Part shown: positions 1 to 8,454 of the stretch, in pieces
Layout of the letters: each line of letters opens with the position of its first letter
How positions within the stretch are numbered: position 1 is the stretch's first letter
Assembly: GCA_963695195.1 (NCBI GenBank)
Contig: CAVOGE010000007.1
Span: 1,803,268 to 1,867,267 of the forward strand
DNA from: CF-167 sp963695195
GTDB lineage: Bacteria; Chloroflexota; Limnocylindria; QHBO01
Reading direction: 5' to 3'
Length of the DNA: 64,000 bases
Notes under the pieces: model-generated
What the model saw: the letters and a program-made list of their open reading frames with translations, nothing else
What the model was told of the DNA's origin: nothing
Database searches by the model: none
Position numbers and translations under genes: made by a program

Positions 1-727
1 TGCGCACCTGCCACGACCACGCCTCGAGCTCGCGCCACAGCGCCATCCCCCGCGGATGCCAGAACGGTGCGGCTGGCGACTCAGGATGGAAGCTGAACAG
101 GTCGAGTTCGCGACCGAGACGCCGGTGATCGCGCTTCTTTGCCTCCTCGATGCGCCACAGGTGCTGGTTGAGCTCCTCCTGCGTCTCCCAGACCGTTCCG
201 TAGATGCGCTGGAGCATCGGGCGCTTCTCGTCGCCGCGCCAATACGCGCCGGCGGTGTTCAGCAACTTGAATGGGCCGAGCTGGCCGGTGGTGACCACGT
301 GCGGCCCGCGGCAGAGGTCACTGAACCCGCCGTGCTGGTAGAAGCTGACGACCGCCGCCTGCTCTTCGGGCAGATCCGAGATGATCTCCACCTTGTAGTC
401 CTGCCCTTCAGCACCGACCTTGCTGAGGGCGGCCGCGCGGTCGAGTTCGAGTCGCTCGAATGGCAGGTCCGCCGCGACCTGGCTGCGCATTCCCTCCTCG
501 ATCGCCGCGAGGTCGTCTGGGGTCAGTGGACGCGGGAGGTCGAAGTCGTAGTAGAAGCCGTCCCTGATGGCAGGCCCGATCCCCAGTTTGGCCTCCGGGA
601 AGAGCTCCAGGACGGCCGCCGCCATGATGTGCGATGCGGAGTGACGCATCGTGTCGAGCGCGTCGTGGGCACCGGCGTCGAGCATCTCGGCAGCCGCCGA
701 TCTGACCTCGTCTCCATCCATGGCCAT
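1..727 (-). CDS. thrS: threonyl-tRNA synthetase, N-terminal part (3' end outside window)
   Basis: Charges tRNA-Thr with threonine in the cytoplasm. About 242 codons are visible. A short N-terminal tail of about 27 residues is followed by the editing/second additional domain, with HSASH near residue 28, the YYDF block and LCRGPH (Zn/editing motifs). The start of the catalytic domain follows (DLFSFHPESP, then FWHPRGMALW). The N-terminal TGS domain of E. coli-type ThrRS is absent, because the SAD begins almost at the start codon. The ATG is preceded by GGGGAG at a suitable distance. The gene lies 71 bp downstream of paaD on the same strand, but no functional link is implied. The C-terminal catalytic and anticodon domains lie beyond the window edge. 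Confidence 0.95.
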   Translation of the reverse strand, partial: MAMDGDEVRSAAAEMLDAGAHDALDTMRHSASHIMAAAVLELFPEAKLGIGPAIRDGFYYDFDLPRPLTPDDLAAIEEGMRSQVAADLPFERLELDRAAALSKVGAEGQDYKVEIISDLPEEQAAVVSFYQHGGFSDLCRGPHVVTTGQLGPFKLLNTAGAYWRGDEKRPMLQRIYGTVWETQEELNQHLWRIEEAKKRDHRRLGRELDLFSFHPESPAAPFWHPRGMALWRELEAWSWQVR

Positions 728-798
728 TGCTCGATCTCCCCAGTCGTCTGTGCGCCGGTGAAGGGTAGCGCATCGGCGCGCCGCCGCTCGGGCACGGA

Positions 799-1317
799 CT
801 AGACCGCCTTGAAGGCCTCGAACGGCTGTCGGCAGTCCGCGCAGTGGTAGATGGCGCGGCACAGGGTCGGTCCGAACGCATTCTCGAGCGTCGTATTGCG
901 CGAGTCGCAGTATGGGCAGGTCGTCGCCGACAGGACGGTGAGCAGATTGCCACCGGAGTAGGTGGGCCCGATCGGCGGAGGCGGCGCAAAGCCACCCTCA
1001 CGCAGCGCCTCGCGGCCGGCAGGCGTGATCCGGTCCGAAGTCCAGGGTTCGGCGAAGCTGATCTCCACGACCACCTGGTCAGCGACACCCAGCTCGCGGA
1101 GCCGATCCCCCACCTGCTCGCGCATCACCTCGACCGCAGGACAACCAACGAACGTCGGCAGGAGTTCCACGGTCAGACGCAGCTCCCCATCCGCCCCTGG
1201 GTCGAACGCGAAGCCACGCACCACGCCGAGGTCGACCAGGCTGATCGTCGGAATCTCCGGGTCGGGCACCTCGGCAATCGCCGCCCACACCGCGGCGTCG
1301 CGGTCGTGAGTTACCAC
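799..1317 (-). CDS. paaD: phenylacetate-CoA oxygenase subunit PaaD
   Basis: A 172-aa protein with an N-terminal MIP18/DUF59 domain (VPDPEIPTISLVDLGVV, then LLPTFVGCPA). The C-terminal zinc/Fe-S-type segment has cysteines in CPYCDS and CADC. PaaD is thought to help assemble or mature the metal centre of the phenylacetyl-CoA epoxidase rather than catalyse. The GTG start is chosen because it overlaps the TAA stop of paaC, which gives tight coupling; the longer upstream reading lies inside paaC and looks unlike this family. It is the last gene of the paaABCD block. No PaaE reductase follows. Confidence 0.93.
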   Translation of the reverse strand: MVTHDRDAAVWAAIAEVPDPEIPTISLVDLGVVRGFAFDPGADGELRLTVELLPTFVGCPAVEVMREQVGDRLRELGVADQVVVEISFAEPWTSDRITPAGREALREGGFAPPPPIGPTYSGGNLLTVLSATTCPYCDSRNTTLENAFGPTLCRAIYHCADCRQPFEAFKAV

Positions 1318-2081
1318 GATGCCCCGGGTTCGGACGCGGCGACCATGGTGAACTGGCCGTGCAGCCACGCGAAATCGGCGCCGTGCATCTGCCGGCCGTC
1401 CGAACTCGGAGCTGGAGCCGCTGGCATGGGCGGGATGTCGAGCTCTGCCAGTCGCTCGACGACCTGCCTCCGCCAACGCGTGCGCAGCGCTTCGAGGCGG
1501 TCGGGCATGACTCCGGCAGCGACCAGGGCGTCTTCGCCGGCGAGCGGGGCGAAGACCGCCTGTGCGTCTGGCCACAACGCGTGGAGCGCTCCGATCAACC
1601 GACGCCGGGAATCGGTGCCACCCTCGGTGAGCCGGCGCAGCCACAGGTCGAAGTGGAGCAGATGGTACGTCTCCTCTCGCCGCATCTTCGTGACCAGCTG
1701 CGCCAGCGGTGAGTACGACGAGCTCGCCAGTGATTCCAGTCGGATCGAGTCCGCCGTTTCATACAGGTACCGACGCGCGATGCTGAAGGCCCAATCGGTC
1801 CGCGGATGGTTCATCAGCGCGGCGTGCCGGTACGCCTCGGGCGCCCGCCCAAATGCGATCTCGTCGGCATCTTGGCCACTGAGCCCCGCAAGCAGCTCGT
1901 AGAGAGCCTTGGCGTGCCCGATCTCATCCTGGCTGACCGAGCTCATCGCCACGTCCTCCTCGAGAATCGGCGCAATGCCGGTCCACTCGGAGTCCCAGAA
2001 GCCGAGCACGAACTCGTCATCGGCCATGGCGAGCAGCAGCTCAGCGAGGGCAGTCCGGGTCACGGTATCCAGGCCGGTCAC
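1311..2081 (-). CDS. paaC: phenylacetate-CoA oxygenase subunit PaaC
   Basis: A 256-aa ferritin-like four-helix protein. In the family PaaC is the structural, catalytically silent partner of PaaA in the (PaaAC)2 core that epoxidises phenylacetyl-CoA. The sequence shows the helix motif QDEIGHAKALYELL near residue 60 and RREETYHLLHFDLWLRR. Its GTG start overlaps the paaB stop (GTGA), and its stop overlaps the paaD start, so the block is translationally coupled. Length is normal for the family. Confidence 0.95.
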   Translation of the reverse strand: MTGLDTVTRTALAELLLAMADDEFVLGFWDSEWTGIAPILEEDVAMSSVSQDEIGHAKALYELLAGLSGQDADEIAFGRAPEAYRHAALMNHPRTDWAFSIARRYLYETADSIRLESLASSSYSPLAQLVTKMRREETYHLLHFDLWLRRLTEGGTDSRRRLIGALHALWPDAQAVFAPLAGEDALVAAGVMPDRLEALRTRWRRQVVERLAELDIPPMPAAPAPSSDGRQMHGADFAWLHGQFTMVAASEPGASW

Positions 2082-2404
2082 TCGCCCAGCTCCTCGACTG
2101 GCTCACCGTCGGTCGCCCCGGCACGAACACGAGCGGCCTCCAGCTTGTGCTTGATCAGGAACCCCCCGGGACGCTTGAAGGACCGATCGAACGGCGGCTT
2201 CAGCAGATCCGGGTCGTCCAGCTCGATGATCGTGTCGCGCGGCACGATCCAGAGCCGCTCGCTCTCCTGGCGTCGACCGTAGAACTCGCGGGCGTAGTGC
2301 GTTGCCAGCTCCTCGTCGGGGGCGCGCACGCTGCCGCCGTGGATCATCGGGTCACCCTCCGCCTCCTGCCGGAAGACCTCCCAGACCCGGTCCTTGGCGC
2401 CCAT
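2078..2404 (-). CDS. paaB: phenylacetate-CoA oxygenase subunit PaaB
   Basis: A 108-aa protein matching the small PaaB subunit: VWEVFRQEAEGDPMIHGGS near the N-terminus, then ATHYAREFYGRRQES and LWIVPRDTI. PaaB bridges the (PaaAC)2 heterodimers in the multicomponent epoxidase. The ATG at 2404 lies 16 bp after the paaA stop. A longer open frame upstream runs back into paaA and is rejected because family homology starts at about this Met. The C-terminal tail is slightly longer than in E. coli PaaB. Confidence 0.93.
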   Translation of the reverse strand: MGAKDRVWEVFRQEAEGDPMIHGGSVRAPDEELATHYAREFYGRRQESERLWIVPRDTIIELDDPDLLKPPFDRSFKRPGGFLIKHKLEAARVRAGATDGEPVEELGE

Positions 2405-2420
2405 GCGGCCAGCGACGGCC

Positions 2421-3356
2421 TCAGGCCGCCGCGCCGACCGGCCCGATGATCGCGTCGCGGACCCACTGCGTCTGCGCACGATGGGTTCGCCGGAACTCGA
2501 GGCGCTCCTGTGACATCGGTCCGTGACCGGTGACCACCGATCGCAGCTCGTCCCAATCGGGCTCGGTGTAGTTCCAGCGGCCGGCCACCTCGTCATATTC
2601 GAGGGCCGGATCCGGGATCACGAGCCCGAGCTCGCGGATGCGCGGCACGTAGATGGTCAGGAACTCCTGTCGGAGCTGCTCGTTGCCCTTGGCCTTGATC
2701 TTCCAGATCAGGTCGCGATCGGTTGCAGGGTTGGTCGGCGGGCCGTGCATCTGCATGAGAGGCCCCCACCATCGGTCGAGGGCATCCTGTACCAGGGCTC
2801 GCTGCGCATCGGTCCCGTTCATCATGGTCAGCACGACGTCCCGGCCGTGCATGATGTGGACCGATTCCTCCCAGCAGATCTTCTTCATGGTGCGGGCGTA
2901 GGGGGCATACGAGGAGTCTCGGAGCGCCTGCTGGCTGACGATCGCGGCAGCATCCACCAGCCAGGCGATGATCCCCACGTCGGCCCAGCTCCGAGTCGGA
3001 TAGTGGAAGACGTTGTGGAACTTCGTCTTGCCGGCGAGCAGGTCGGTCAGCATCTGCTCGCGGCTCTTGCCAAGGTCCTCGGCGACGCGGTAGAGGAGCT
3101 GGGCGTGGCCCACCTCGTCCTGCACCTTGCTGGTGAGTGCCAGCTTGCGACGCAGCGTGGGGGCGCGGAGGATCCACTCGCGCTCAGGCAGGACGCCCAT
3201 CAGCTCGGAGTTGGCGTGCATCTCGACGAACTTGAGCACCGCCGCGCGGTAGTCGTCGGGCATCCAGTCGTCCGGCTCGACCTTGCCACCCCCCGAGACG
3301 TGAGCGTAGAAGGAGTTGGCGCGCTCGGAATCGTTCACGGTCACAGGGTACCGCAT
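2421..3356 (-). CDS. paaA: phenylacetate-CoA oxygenase catalytic subunit PaaA
   Basis: The catalytic diiron subunit (311 aa) of the phenylacetyl-CoA 1,2-epoxidase, the committed aerobic step of the phenylacetate pathway. Ferritin-like metal-binding motifs are visible: E in FVEMHANSELMG, DEVGHAQLLYR at about residues 80-90, and EESVHIMHGRD at about 163-173. First gene of paaABCD. The spacing from the upstream DUF2255 gene is only 36 bp, so co-transcription with the genes above is possible. No PaaE, PaaG, PaaZ or PaaK is present in the window, so the rest of the pathway must be elsewhere if it exists. Confidence 0.96.
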   Translation of the reverse strand: MRYPVTVNDSERANSFYAHVSGGGKVEPDDWMPDDYRAAVLKFVEMHANSELMGVLPEREWILRAPTLRRKLALTSKVQDEVGHAQLLYRVAEDLGKSREQMLTDLLAGKTKFHNVFHYPTRSWADVGIIAWLVDAAAIVSQQALRDSSYAPYARTMKKICWEESVHIMHGRDVVLTMMNGTDAQRALVQDALDRWWGPLMQMHGPPTNPATDRDLIWKIKAKGNEQLRQEFLTIYVPRIRELGLVIPDPALEYDEVAGRWNYTEPDWDELRSVVTGHGPMSQERLEFRRTHRAQTQWVRDAIIGPVGAAA

Positions 3357-3392
3357 GCCGCGAGCGCGGTCACCGATCAGCGAGACCGCGGC

Positions 3393-3770
3393 TCACGATC
3401 GCGGACGCAGTTCCAGCGTCGTGTCGAGGTAGCGCCTCAGCATGATCGGCATGGAGCCGTGGGCGGCGTACTTTTCCCGGAGCGCGTCCGAGCAGGAGGC
3501 GACGCGTTCGGGGTCCGCGGCGGCTTCCGCGTGGACGTCGAGCACGCGATCGCCCACCCGCAGGCGGCATGCCGGTCGTGCCAGCGCCTCGCGATACCAG
3601 CGGGCGCTCGGCCCAAGGTAGCTGCGGATCAGCACGCGATCATTCGAATCGACAACCACCCAGATGATCGTGCTGTGCACCACCGCTCCCTCGTGCGCAC
3701 TCGTCAGGATGCTTACCTCGGGTACGTCCCGCAGCACGGCAAGGTCGGCTGCCGCGAACGGCTCGCTCAT
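3393..3770 (-). CDS. DUF2255 family protein
   Basis: A 125-aa protein resembling DUF2255. It has a small split-barrel pattern with VVHSTIIWVVVDSNDRVLIR, YLGPSARWYREAL and a closing LRPRS. DUF2255 proteins resemble flavin- or F420-binding split-barrel proteins, but their role is unknown. The ATG at 3770 follows the PRC-barrel gene by 10 bp, so the two are probably co-transcribed. The open frame upstream of this ATG overlaps the neighbour and is not used. Confidence 0.75.
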   Translation of the reverse strand: MSEPFAAADLAVLRDVPEVSILTSAHEGAVVHSTIIWVVVDSNDRVLIRSYLGPSARWYREALARPACRLRVGDRVLDVHAEAAADPERVASCSDALREKYAAHGSMPIMLRRYLDTTLELRPRS

Positions 3771-3780
3771 CGGTTGACGG

Positions 3781-4035
3781 TCAATCGTGCGTGGTGCGCT
3801 TGAGCGGCCGATGCCAGGCTCGATACGCGCCAGCGCGGTCCGCATCTGCGCGCAGGTCGCCGTCCACGTCCTGGAGCTCCGCCCGTGGCACGTACAGGTC
3901 AACCGGCAGCAGGCTGGCGGTGCGAACCAGCAGGTAGTCGGCGAAGATCGCCTCGACTCGGCCGATACGGCGACCGTCTGAGCCGCGCAGTGACTGTCCG
4001 AGGCGTGGCTCGAGCGCGTTTGCTGGCTCCTGCAT
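3781..4035 (-). CDS. small PRC-barrel-like protein
   Basis: An 84-aa protein whose core (SLRGSDGRRIGRVEAIFADY, then LLPVDLYVPRAEL) looks like a PRC-barrel/DUF2171 beta-barrel of the type found in RimM and photosynthetic reaction-centre H subunits. Its specific function is unknown. A TAGGGT hexamer lies 6 nt before the ATG, which would allow a leaderless transcript starting inside the end of the upstream lipid-kinase gene. The two genes are separated by only 4 bp. Confidence 0.6.
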   Translation of the reverse strand: MQEPANALEPRLGQSLRGSDGRRIGRVEAIFADYLLVRTASLLPVDLYVPRAELQDVDGDLRADADRAGAYRAWHRPLKRTTHD

Positions 4036-4039
4036 TCCC

Positions 4040-4987
4040 CTACCCTACCGAATCTGCCACGGCCACACGTACCGCCCCGGGAAGCAAGCTGATCTCGACC
4101 GATGCGGTCCCGAACGGCTCGCCGTCGAGATGCACGCGGGCCGACCTGTCGCCCTCGATGTGGAGCGAGCGGGCGTGCACGATCTCGACCTTCTTGTTGT
4201 TGACGTGCTTCGCCTTGTAGATCCCCGGAAGCTCGCGCAGCGCCTCGAAGCGGGACAGATCCCCGACCAGGCACACGTCCAGCCAGCCGTCATCGGTTTC
4301 CGCATCAGGACAGATCAGCATCCCGCCCCCGTAGTACGGGCCGTTCGCAAAGGCAACGAAGAGGAAGCGCTGTTCAACCACGCGCTCCTCGCCGTCCCCG
4401 CGAAGGGTGATTCGCAGCGCCGAGTTATGGAACCGACGCAGCTCGTTGAGCGTGCCCAGGAAGTAGCCTGCCTCGCCGCGCATCCAGAAGCGGCGTCGGA
4501 CCGCCATCGTGTAGGCCACCTCGGCATCGAAGCCGACGCCCCCGGCGGCCCCGAAGTGGCGCACCGCTCCGCCCTCGCTGGTCGCCTTGCCGACGTCGAA
4601 CCGCCGGCTCGTCGGCCCAACGGCGATCGGCAGGCAGGCCATCGGGTCGAGTGGCAGGAGGACGCTGCGGGCCAGATCGTTTCCGCGCCCCGCAGGAACG
4701 ATGCCGAGCGATGGCGGACCGCCGTCGGGGGCAGCTCCGGCCGTCATCAGCCCGTTGATGACCTCCTGGATCGTGCCGTCGCCACCGACCGCGATGACCC
4801 GGTCATGCCCGAGATCCGTGGCGGCGGCGGCAAGCCGCTCGGCGTGGCCACGCTCGCGCGTCTCGAGCATCCGCCCGTCGATCCCCTGCTCGGCCATCCA
4901 GGCCTCGATGCGCGGAGCATAGCCGTGGGCGCGGCCACTTCCAGCGATCGGGTTGACGATGAAGAGCGGAGAGACCGGCGCAGACAT
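4040..4987 (-). CDS. diacylglycerol/lipid kinase family protein
   Basis: A 315-aa member of the DagK/YegS/BmrU lipid-kinase family, which phosphorylates diacylglycerol or related lipids at the membrane. The N-terminal nucleotide-binding domain shows NPIAGSG at residues 12-18 and the signature GGDGT at 68-72, followed by the LGIVPAGRGNDLAR motif. The C-terminal beta-sandwich contains FGAAGGVGFDA and LDGEPFG. Length is typical. It heads the minus-strand series running towards thrS. Which lipid it acts on cannot be told. Confidence 0.9.
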   Translation of the reverse strand: MSAPVSPLFIVNPIAGSGRAHGYAPRIEAWMAEQGIDGRMLETRERGHAERLAAAATDLGHDRVIAVGGDGTIQEVINGLMTAGAAPDGGPPSLGIVPAGRGNDLARSVLLPLDPMACLPIAVGPTSRRFDVGKATSEGGAVRHFGAAGGVGFDAEVAYTMAVRRRFWMRGEAGYFLGTLNELRRFHNSALRITLRGDGEERVVEQRFLFVAFANGPYYGGGMLICPDAETDDGWLDVCLVGDLSRFEALRELPGIYKAKHVNNKKVEIVHARSLHIEGDRSARVHLDGEPFGTASVEISLLPGAVRVAVADSVG

Positions 4988-5026
4988 GCCGGCGATTGTG
5001 CGCCGTGGCGCGTCGCGCGGCTAGGC

Positions 5027-6575
5027 CTATCTGACGGTCAGGCCGACGGTGTGGCGTCCGCGGGAGCCGTCCGGGGCCGGCCGCGTCTGGGCGTCGGTCT
5101 GCACGACGCCGTCACCGTCGGTCGCCCGCACACGAATGACGTGGTTGCCGGCCGAGGCGTCCCAGCGGTAGAGCCATTGCACCCAGGTCGCGTCGGAAAT
5201 GGGCGCGGAGAGAGTCGCTGGACTCCAGGATTCGTCGTCAATCTGCACCTCGACGGCGGTCACGCCGCGGTCGGGAGCCCACGCGACGCCGGCGACCGCG
5301 ATCTGTCCGGCGGCCAGGGAGGCTCCCGGCCCGGGGAACATCGATACGCGACTGCGTCAGGATCGGCGCCTCCTTGGCCCAGCCGAGCGGAACCCAGTAG
5401 GCGTCGAACGCCTCGAGCGTGGTGAGCTGGATCTGGGTCAGCCACTTCGTGGCGGACACGTAACCGTAGAGGCCCGGCACGATCAGCCTCGCCGGGAAGC
5501 CGTGTGGCGCCGGGAGCGGCTCGCCGTTCATCGCCAGCGCCACCAGCGCCTCGCGACCCGGTTCAGCGAGCCACGCGGTCGGGAAGCCGGCCGTCCATCC
5601 GTCATACGACCGGCCGACCACCTGCGTCGCGCCTGACTGCACGCCGGCCCGGTCGAGCAGATCCTGCAGCCGCACTCCCTTCCAGAGCGCGTTTCCGACC
5701 AGGTCGCCCCCGACCTCGTTGCTCACGCAGGCGATCGTCACGTACTGCTCGTGCTGTGGCATGGCCAGCAGGTCGCTGTAGCGGAGTGTGAAGGGGCTGT
5801 CGACCATGCCGTCGACGGTCAGTTGCCACGTTTCGACATCCAGTCTCGGGGTGAACAACGACGTATCGATCCGGTAAAAGGTCTGGTTCGACGTGACGAT
5901 GTCGCTGATTCCGGGCACGTCGAGCGCCGCATCCGCACTGAGCGGTGACACCGGCTGCTCGGCGGCCGGGATGCTCGCGGGAAGTGGCGCTGCCTCGCCC
6001 CGCTGGTTCAGCAGCAGCCGGCCGGCGCCTCCGCCCACCACCGCCACGCCCACCAGGCCCACCGACGAGCCGATGAAGCGGCGGCGCGACCAGTCGGGCA
6101 TCTCCGGCGTGCCGCTGGGTGTCGCCAGGCGCAGGAGGGTTCCGAGCAACCACGTGGCGAGCGCGAGGCCTGCCACGCCCGAGAGCAATGCCAGGATCGG
6201 CTCGACCAGCGGATCCTTCAGTGAGGCGAAGAGACCCAGGATCCCGATTCCGGCCAGCCCAAGCCTGCCCAGGCCGGGTCGCTGGCGCGAGACGACGCCG
6301 ATCCCCGCGGCCAGACCCAGCGCGCCAAGAACGACGGCGATCTCGAGGACCGCCTTGTCGGCGGTGCCGAAGAGGTCTACAACGATCTGCTTGGCACCCG
6401 GCGGCTGCAGCGAGATGAGCAGGGCGCCGATCTCCAGGACGACCGACGGCGCGCCTCGCACGAGTCCTGCCATGAGCTCGGTGACAGCCAGGGCGGCTCC
6501 AGCGGCGAGCACGCCGGCGAGCGCGGCAGGGACCACGCCGGGGATCGGTCGCGAGGTAGCGGTGGTCTCAACCAT
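5027..6575 (-). CDS. membrane-anchored sulfite-oxidase-type molybdopterin oxidoreductase, frameshifted
   Basis: From the ATG at 6575 the protein has about four to five membrane segments, then an RRRFIGSS segment at the start of a further hydrophobic stretch. The oxidoreductase molybdopterin domain follows, with the expected Moco-ligand Cys in VTIACVSNEVGGD. The Mo-co dimerisation domain (VAGVAWAPDRGVTAVEVQID and onward to the stop at 5027) is read in another frame from about 5340. Removing one base in the GC run at 5322-5339 joins RIDVPR directly to PGASLAAGQIAVAG as in family members. So it is one gene with a single-base insertion, either a real lesion or a sequence error. It probably oxidises sulfite-like or S-oxide substrates outside the membrane. 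Moco genes lie at 52-54 kb. Confidence 0.82.
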
Positions 6576-6608
6576 CGGTTTGGGAGTCTGGCATGAACAT
6601 ATGACGAT

Positions 6609-6623
6609 CGTGTGTCGCACACG
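6609..6623. repeat. inverted repeat CGTGTG-N3-CACACG in divergent gap
   Basis: A perfect 6-bp inverted repeat in the 80-bp gap between the divergent molybdoenzyme and hydrolase genes. The position suits an operator, but no specific regulator can be named. Confidence 0.3.
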
Positions 6624-6655
6624 CGAAGGCGTGGCCGCCGTACGCTTGACCACAC

Positions 6656-7216
6656 ATGCCCGAGCGATCCGCCGCCATACACCTGCACCTGGCGCCCGGC
6701 GCGTCGGGAAACCCGGCCGGCGTGACCCCGTACCGGGACGGGCTTAGGACGCTCGGCATCGAGGTCGCCCTTGTCTCGCTCCCCCGCGGCCGCGCCGAGG
6801 CAGCGGTACCCGCCTATCGCCGCGCCGCGCCACCGTCATCGGCGACGTTCGTGGGGGGCCAGTCGTTCGGCGGGCGCGTCGCATCACTGCTTGCCGCCGA
6901 CGAGCCGTATGCGGGCCTGGTGCTGCTGAGCTATCCGCTGCATCGCCCCGGCGATCCCGGTCGCTGGCAGGAGCGGACGGTTCACTGGCCGCGAATCTCC
7001 TGTCCGGTGCTGCTCCTCTCTGGCGATCGCGACCCGTTCGCCGCCATCGATCTGCTCCGCCAGGCCGTCGAACTCCTGCCGTCGGCGAACCTGGTGGTGT
7101 ACCCCGGCATCGGCCACGGAGTGCTACCGGTCCTCGGCGACGCGCTCGACCAGATCGCCGCATTCATCGCCGAGGTCCGTCGCCGCTCGATCGGAGACGC
7201 TACGACCCCGCGTTGA
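6656..7216 (+). CDS. alpha/beta-hydrolase (KANL3/Tex30-like, dienelactone-hydrolase type)
   Basis: A 186-aa compact alpha/beta-hydrolase. It begins with HLAPGASGNPAG (oxyanion region). The nucleophile elbow is GGQSFGGR near residue 70, the acid is in LLLSGDRDPF and the catalytic His in YPGIGHGV. Members of this group are small serine hydrolases of unknown substrate. The gene is divergent from the molybdoenzyme and its 3' end overlaps the convergent ASCH gene by 17 bp. Confidence 0.85.
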   Translation: MPERSAAIHLHLAPGASGNPAGVTPYRDGLRTLGIEVALVSLPRGRAEAAVPAYRRAAPPSSATFVGGQSFGGRVASLLAADEPYAGLVLLSYPLHRPGDPGRWQERTVHWPRISCPVLLLSGDRDPFAAIDLLRQAVELLPSANLVVYPGIGHGVLPVLGDALDQIAAFIAEVRRRSIGDATTPR

Positions 7217-7682
7217 TCGGTTCGGACATCTGGCGTTCGACCAGTCGAAAGCGCTCGCACACGATCCGGGTATCGCCGCGAGGCACCCACCCCGGGTCGC
7301 CAAGCCACGCACGGGTCTCGGCCGCATACGACATCCAGAAGCGCTCGTGCGCCTCGCGCCACTCGGCCACCGATGCGAAGCCCTCCCCTTCATCGAGCGC
7401 GAAGGCAAGGCCCACTTCGCCGATGGTCGTCACCTGCACCTCGGTCGTCTCGATGACCCCGACCGCTTGGTCCTCGTGGTCGATCAGAGCGAAGCGCTCC
7501 CCCACCTCCGGCAGCGACTCCCCCTCCCGCTCGAAGTCCGACAAGAGACCGCTGGTCGAGGTCTTCTCACCACGAAGGATGGCCTCCACCAGGCGGCGGC
7601 GCAGGTCGGTCCGCGGGAACCCGAATTCGGCGGGACGGAGCCCCTCGGTCAGACGTTCACCGCGTCGAGGAATCCCCACCAC
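7200..7682 (-). CDS. ASCH domain-containing protein
   Basis: A 160-aa ASCH-domain protein (PUA-like fold, proposed RNA- or nucleoside-binding). It shows LVEAILRGEKTSTSGLL, then the beta-strand-rich VGERFALIDHEDQAVGVIET and a C-terminal IVCERFRLVE. Some ASCH proteins (YqfB) are amidohydrolases for N4-acetylcytidine. The GTG start lies inside the 3' end of the upstream CADD-like gene (34-bp overlap), so the two are probably coupled. Another GTG follows as the second codon. Confidence 0.8.
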   Translation of the reverse strand: MVGIPRRGERLTEGLRPAEFGFPRTDLRRRLVEAILRGEKTSTSGLLSDFEREGESLPEVGERFALIDHEDQAVGVIETTEVQVTTIGEVGLAFALDEGEGFASVAEWREAHERFWMSYAAETRAWLGDPGWVPRGDTRIVCERFRLVERQMSEPINAGS

Positions 7683-8302
7683 GCGTCGAGGGCGGCGCGT
7701 GTCGAAGCCAGCACCGCCGCCTCGTCCTCAGGGGTCGGCGCCAGTGCCGCGATCATCTCGCGCTCAGCTCCCGAGTGCTCGACATCAAGCGTCGAATGCA
7801 CCGTGAAGAAGGCGAGCGTGCGCGGATCATCGATTCCATACTGTTCGACGAGGCCGCGGATCTTCTCGGTCGCCACCTCGGGCACCTGGCCCTCGTAGGC
7901 GTACAGCGCCGCGATGCCGGCAGCGATCGGTCCGTCAGATACCGATGACCAGTACGTGTCGAGCAGAGCCTGCGTACCAGCGTTGCGGTCGGCGCGTCGC
8001 ACCGACTCGCGATCGGCACCGATCCCCTCGGCGAACCGGAGCCACATCTCGGCGTGGTTCACCTCGCCATGCTCTTCGTCCCACAGGTTGTCGAGCAGCG
8101 ACTGGCGAACATCGGGCCGGTCCGAGCGGGTGTGCAGGGCGGAGAGCAGGCGCGGGAAGGTGGACTCGAAGGCGTAGTACTGGTGGGCGTAGTCCTGCAA
8201 CTCCTCCCGGCTCAGCGTGCCCGCCTGCCACTTCGTGTAGAAGGGATGCTTCAGCAGATGCCGCTCGGCGATGAGCGCGTCGATTCGCTCCAACAGGTCC
8301 AT
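7649..8302 (-). CDS. CADD/TenA-like haem-oxygenase-fold (HDO) protein
   Basis: A 217-aa all-helical protein of the TenA/PqqC/CADD group. Metal-type motifs are visible: LWDEEHGEVNHAEMWLRFA and FFTVHSTLDVEHSGAERE, plus KHPFYTKWQAGTLSREEL near the N-terminus. Close relatives include CADD, a self-sacrificing enzyme making p-aminobenzoate, and other haem-oxygenase-like diiron oxidases. Which reaction applies here is open. The ATG at 8302 is preceded by GGAGGG 5-10 nt upstream. Length matches the family. Confidence 0.82.
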   Translation of the reverse strand: MDLLERIDALIAERHLLKHPFYTKWQAGTLSREELQDYAHQYYAFESTFPRLLSALHTRSDRPDVRQSLLDNLWDEEHGEVNHAEMWLRFAEGIGADRESVRRADRNAGTQALLDTYWSSVSDGPIAAGIAALYAYEGQVPEVATEKIRGLVEQYGIDDPRTLAFFTVHSTLDVEHSGAEREMIAALAPTPEDEAAVLASTRAALDAWWGFLDAVNV

Positions 8303-8454
8303 GGTTGCCCTCCGTGCATGGTCCGGCGGCTCGTGGCGACCGCCCAGGCGCACAGGATACCCCGACCAGCACTGATCAGCCGCCGAACCAGCGCTCCAGC
8401 CGTTCCATCCAGGACGCGCGCCATGCGTCCAGCGTGCCGGTTCGCGACCGCTCG

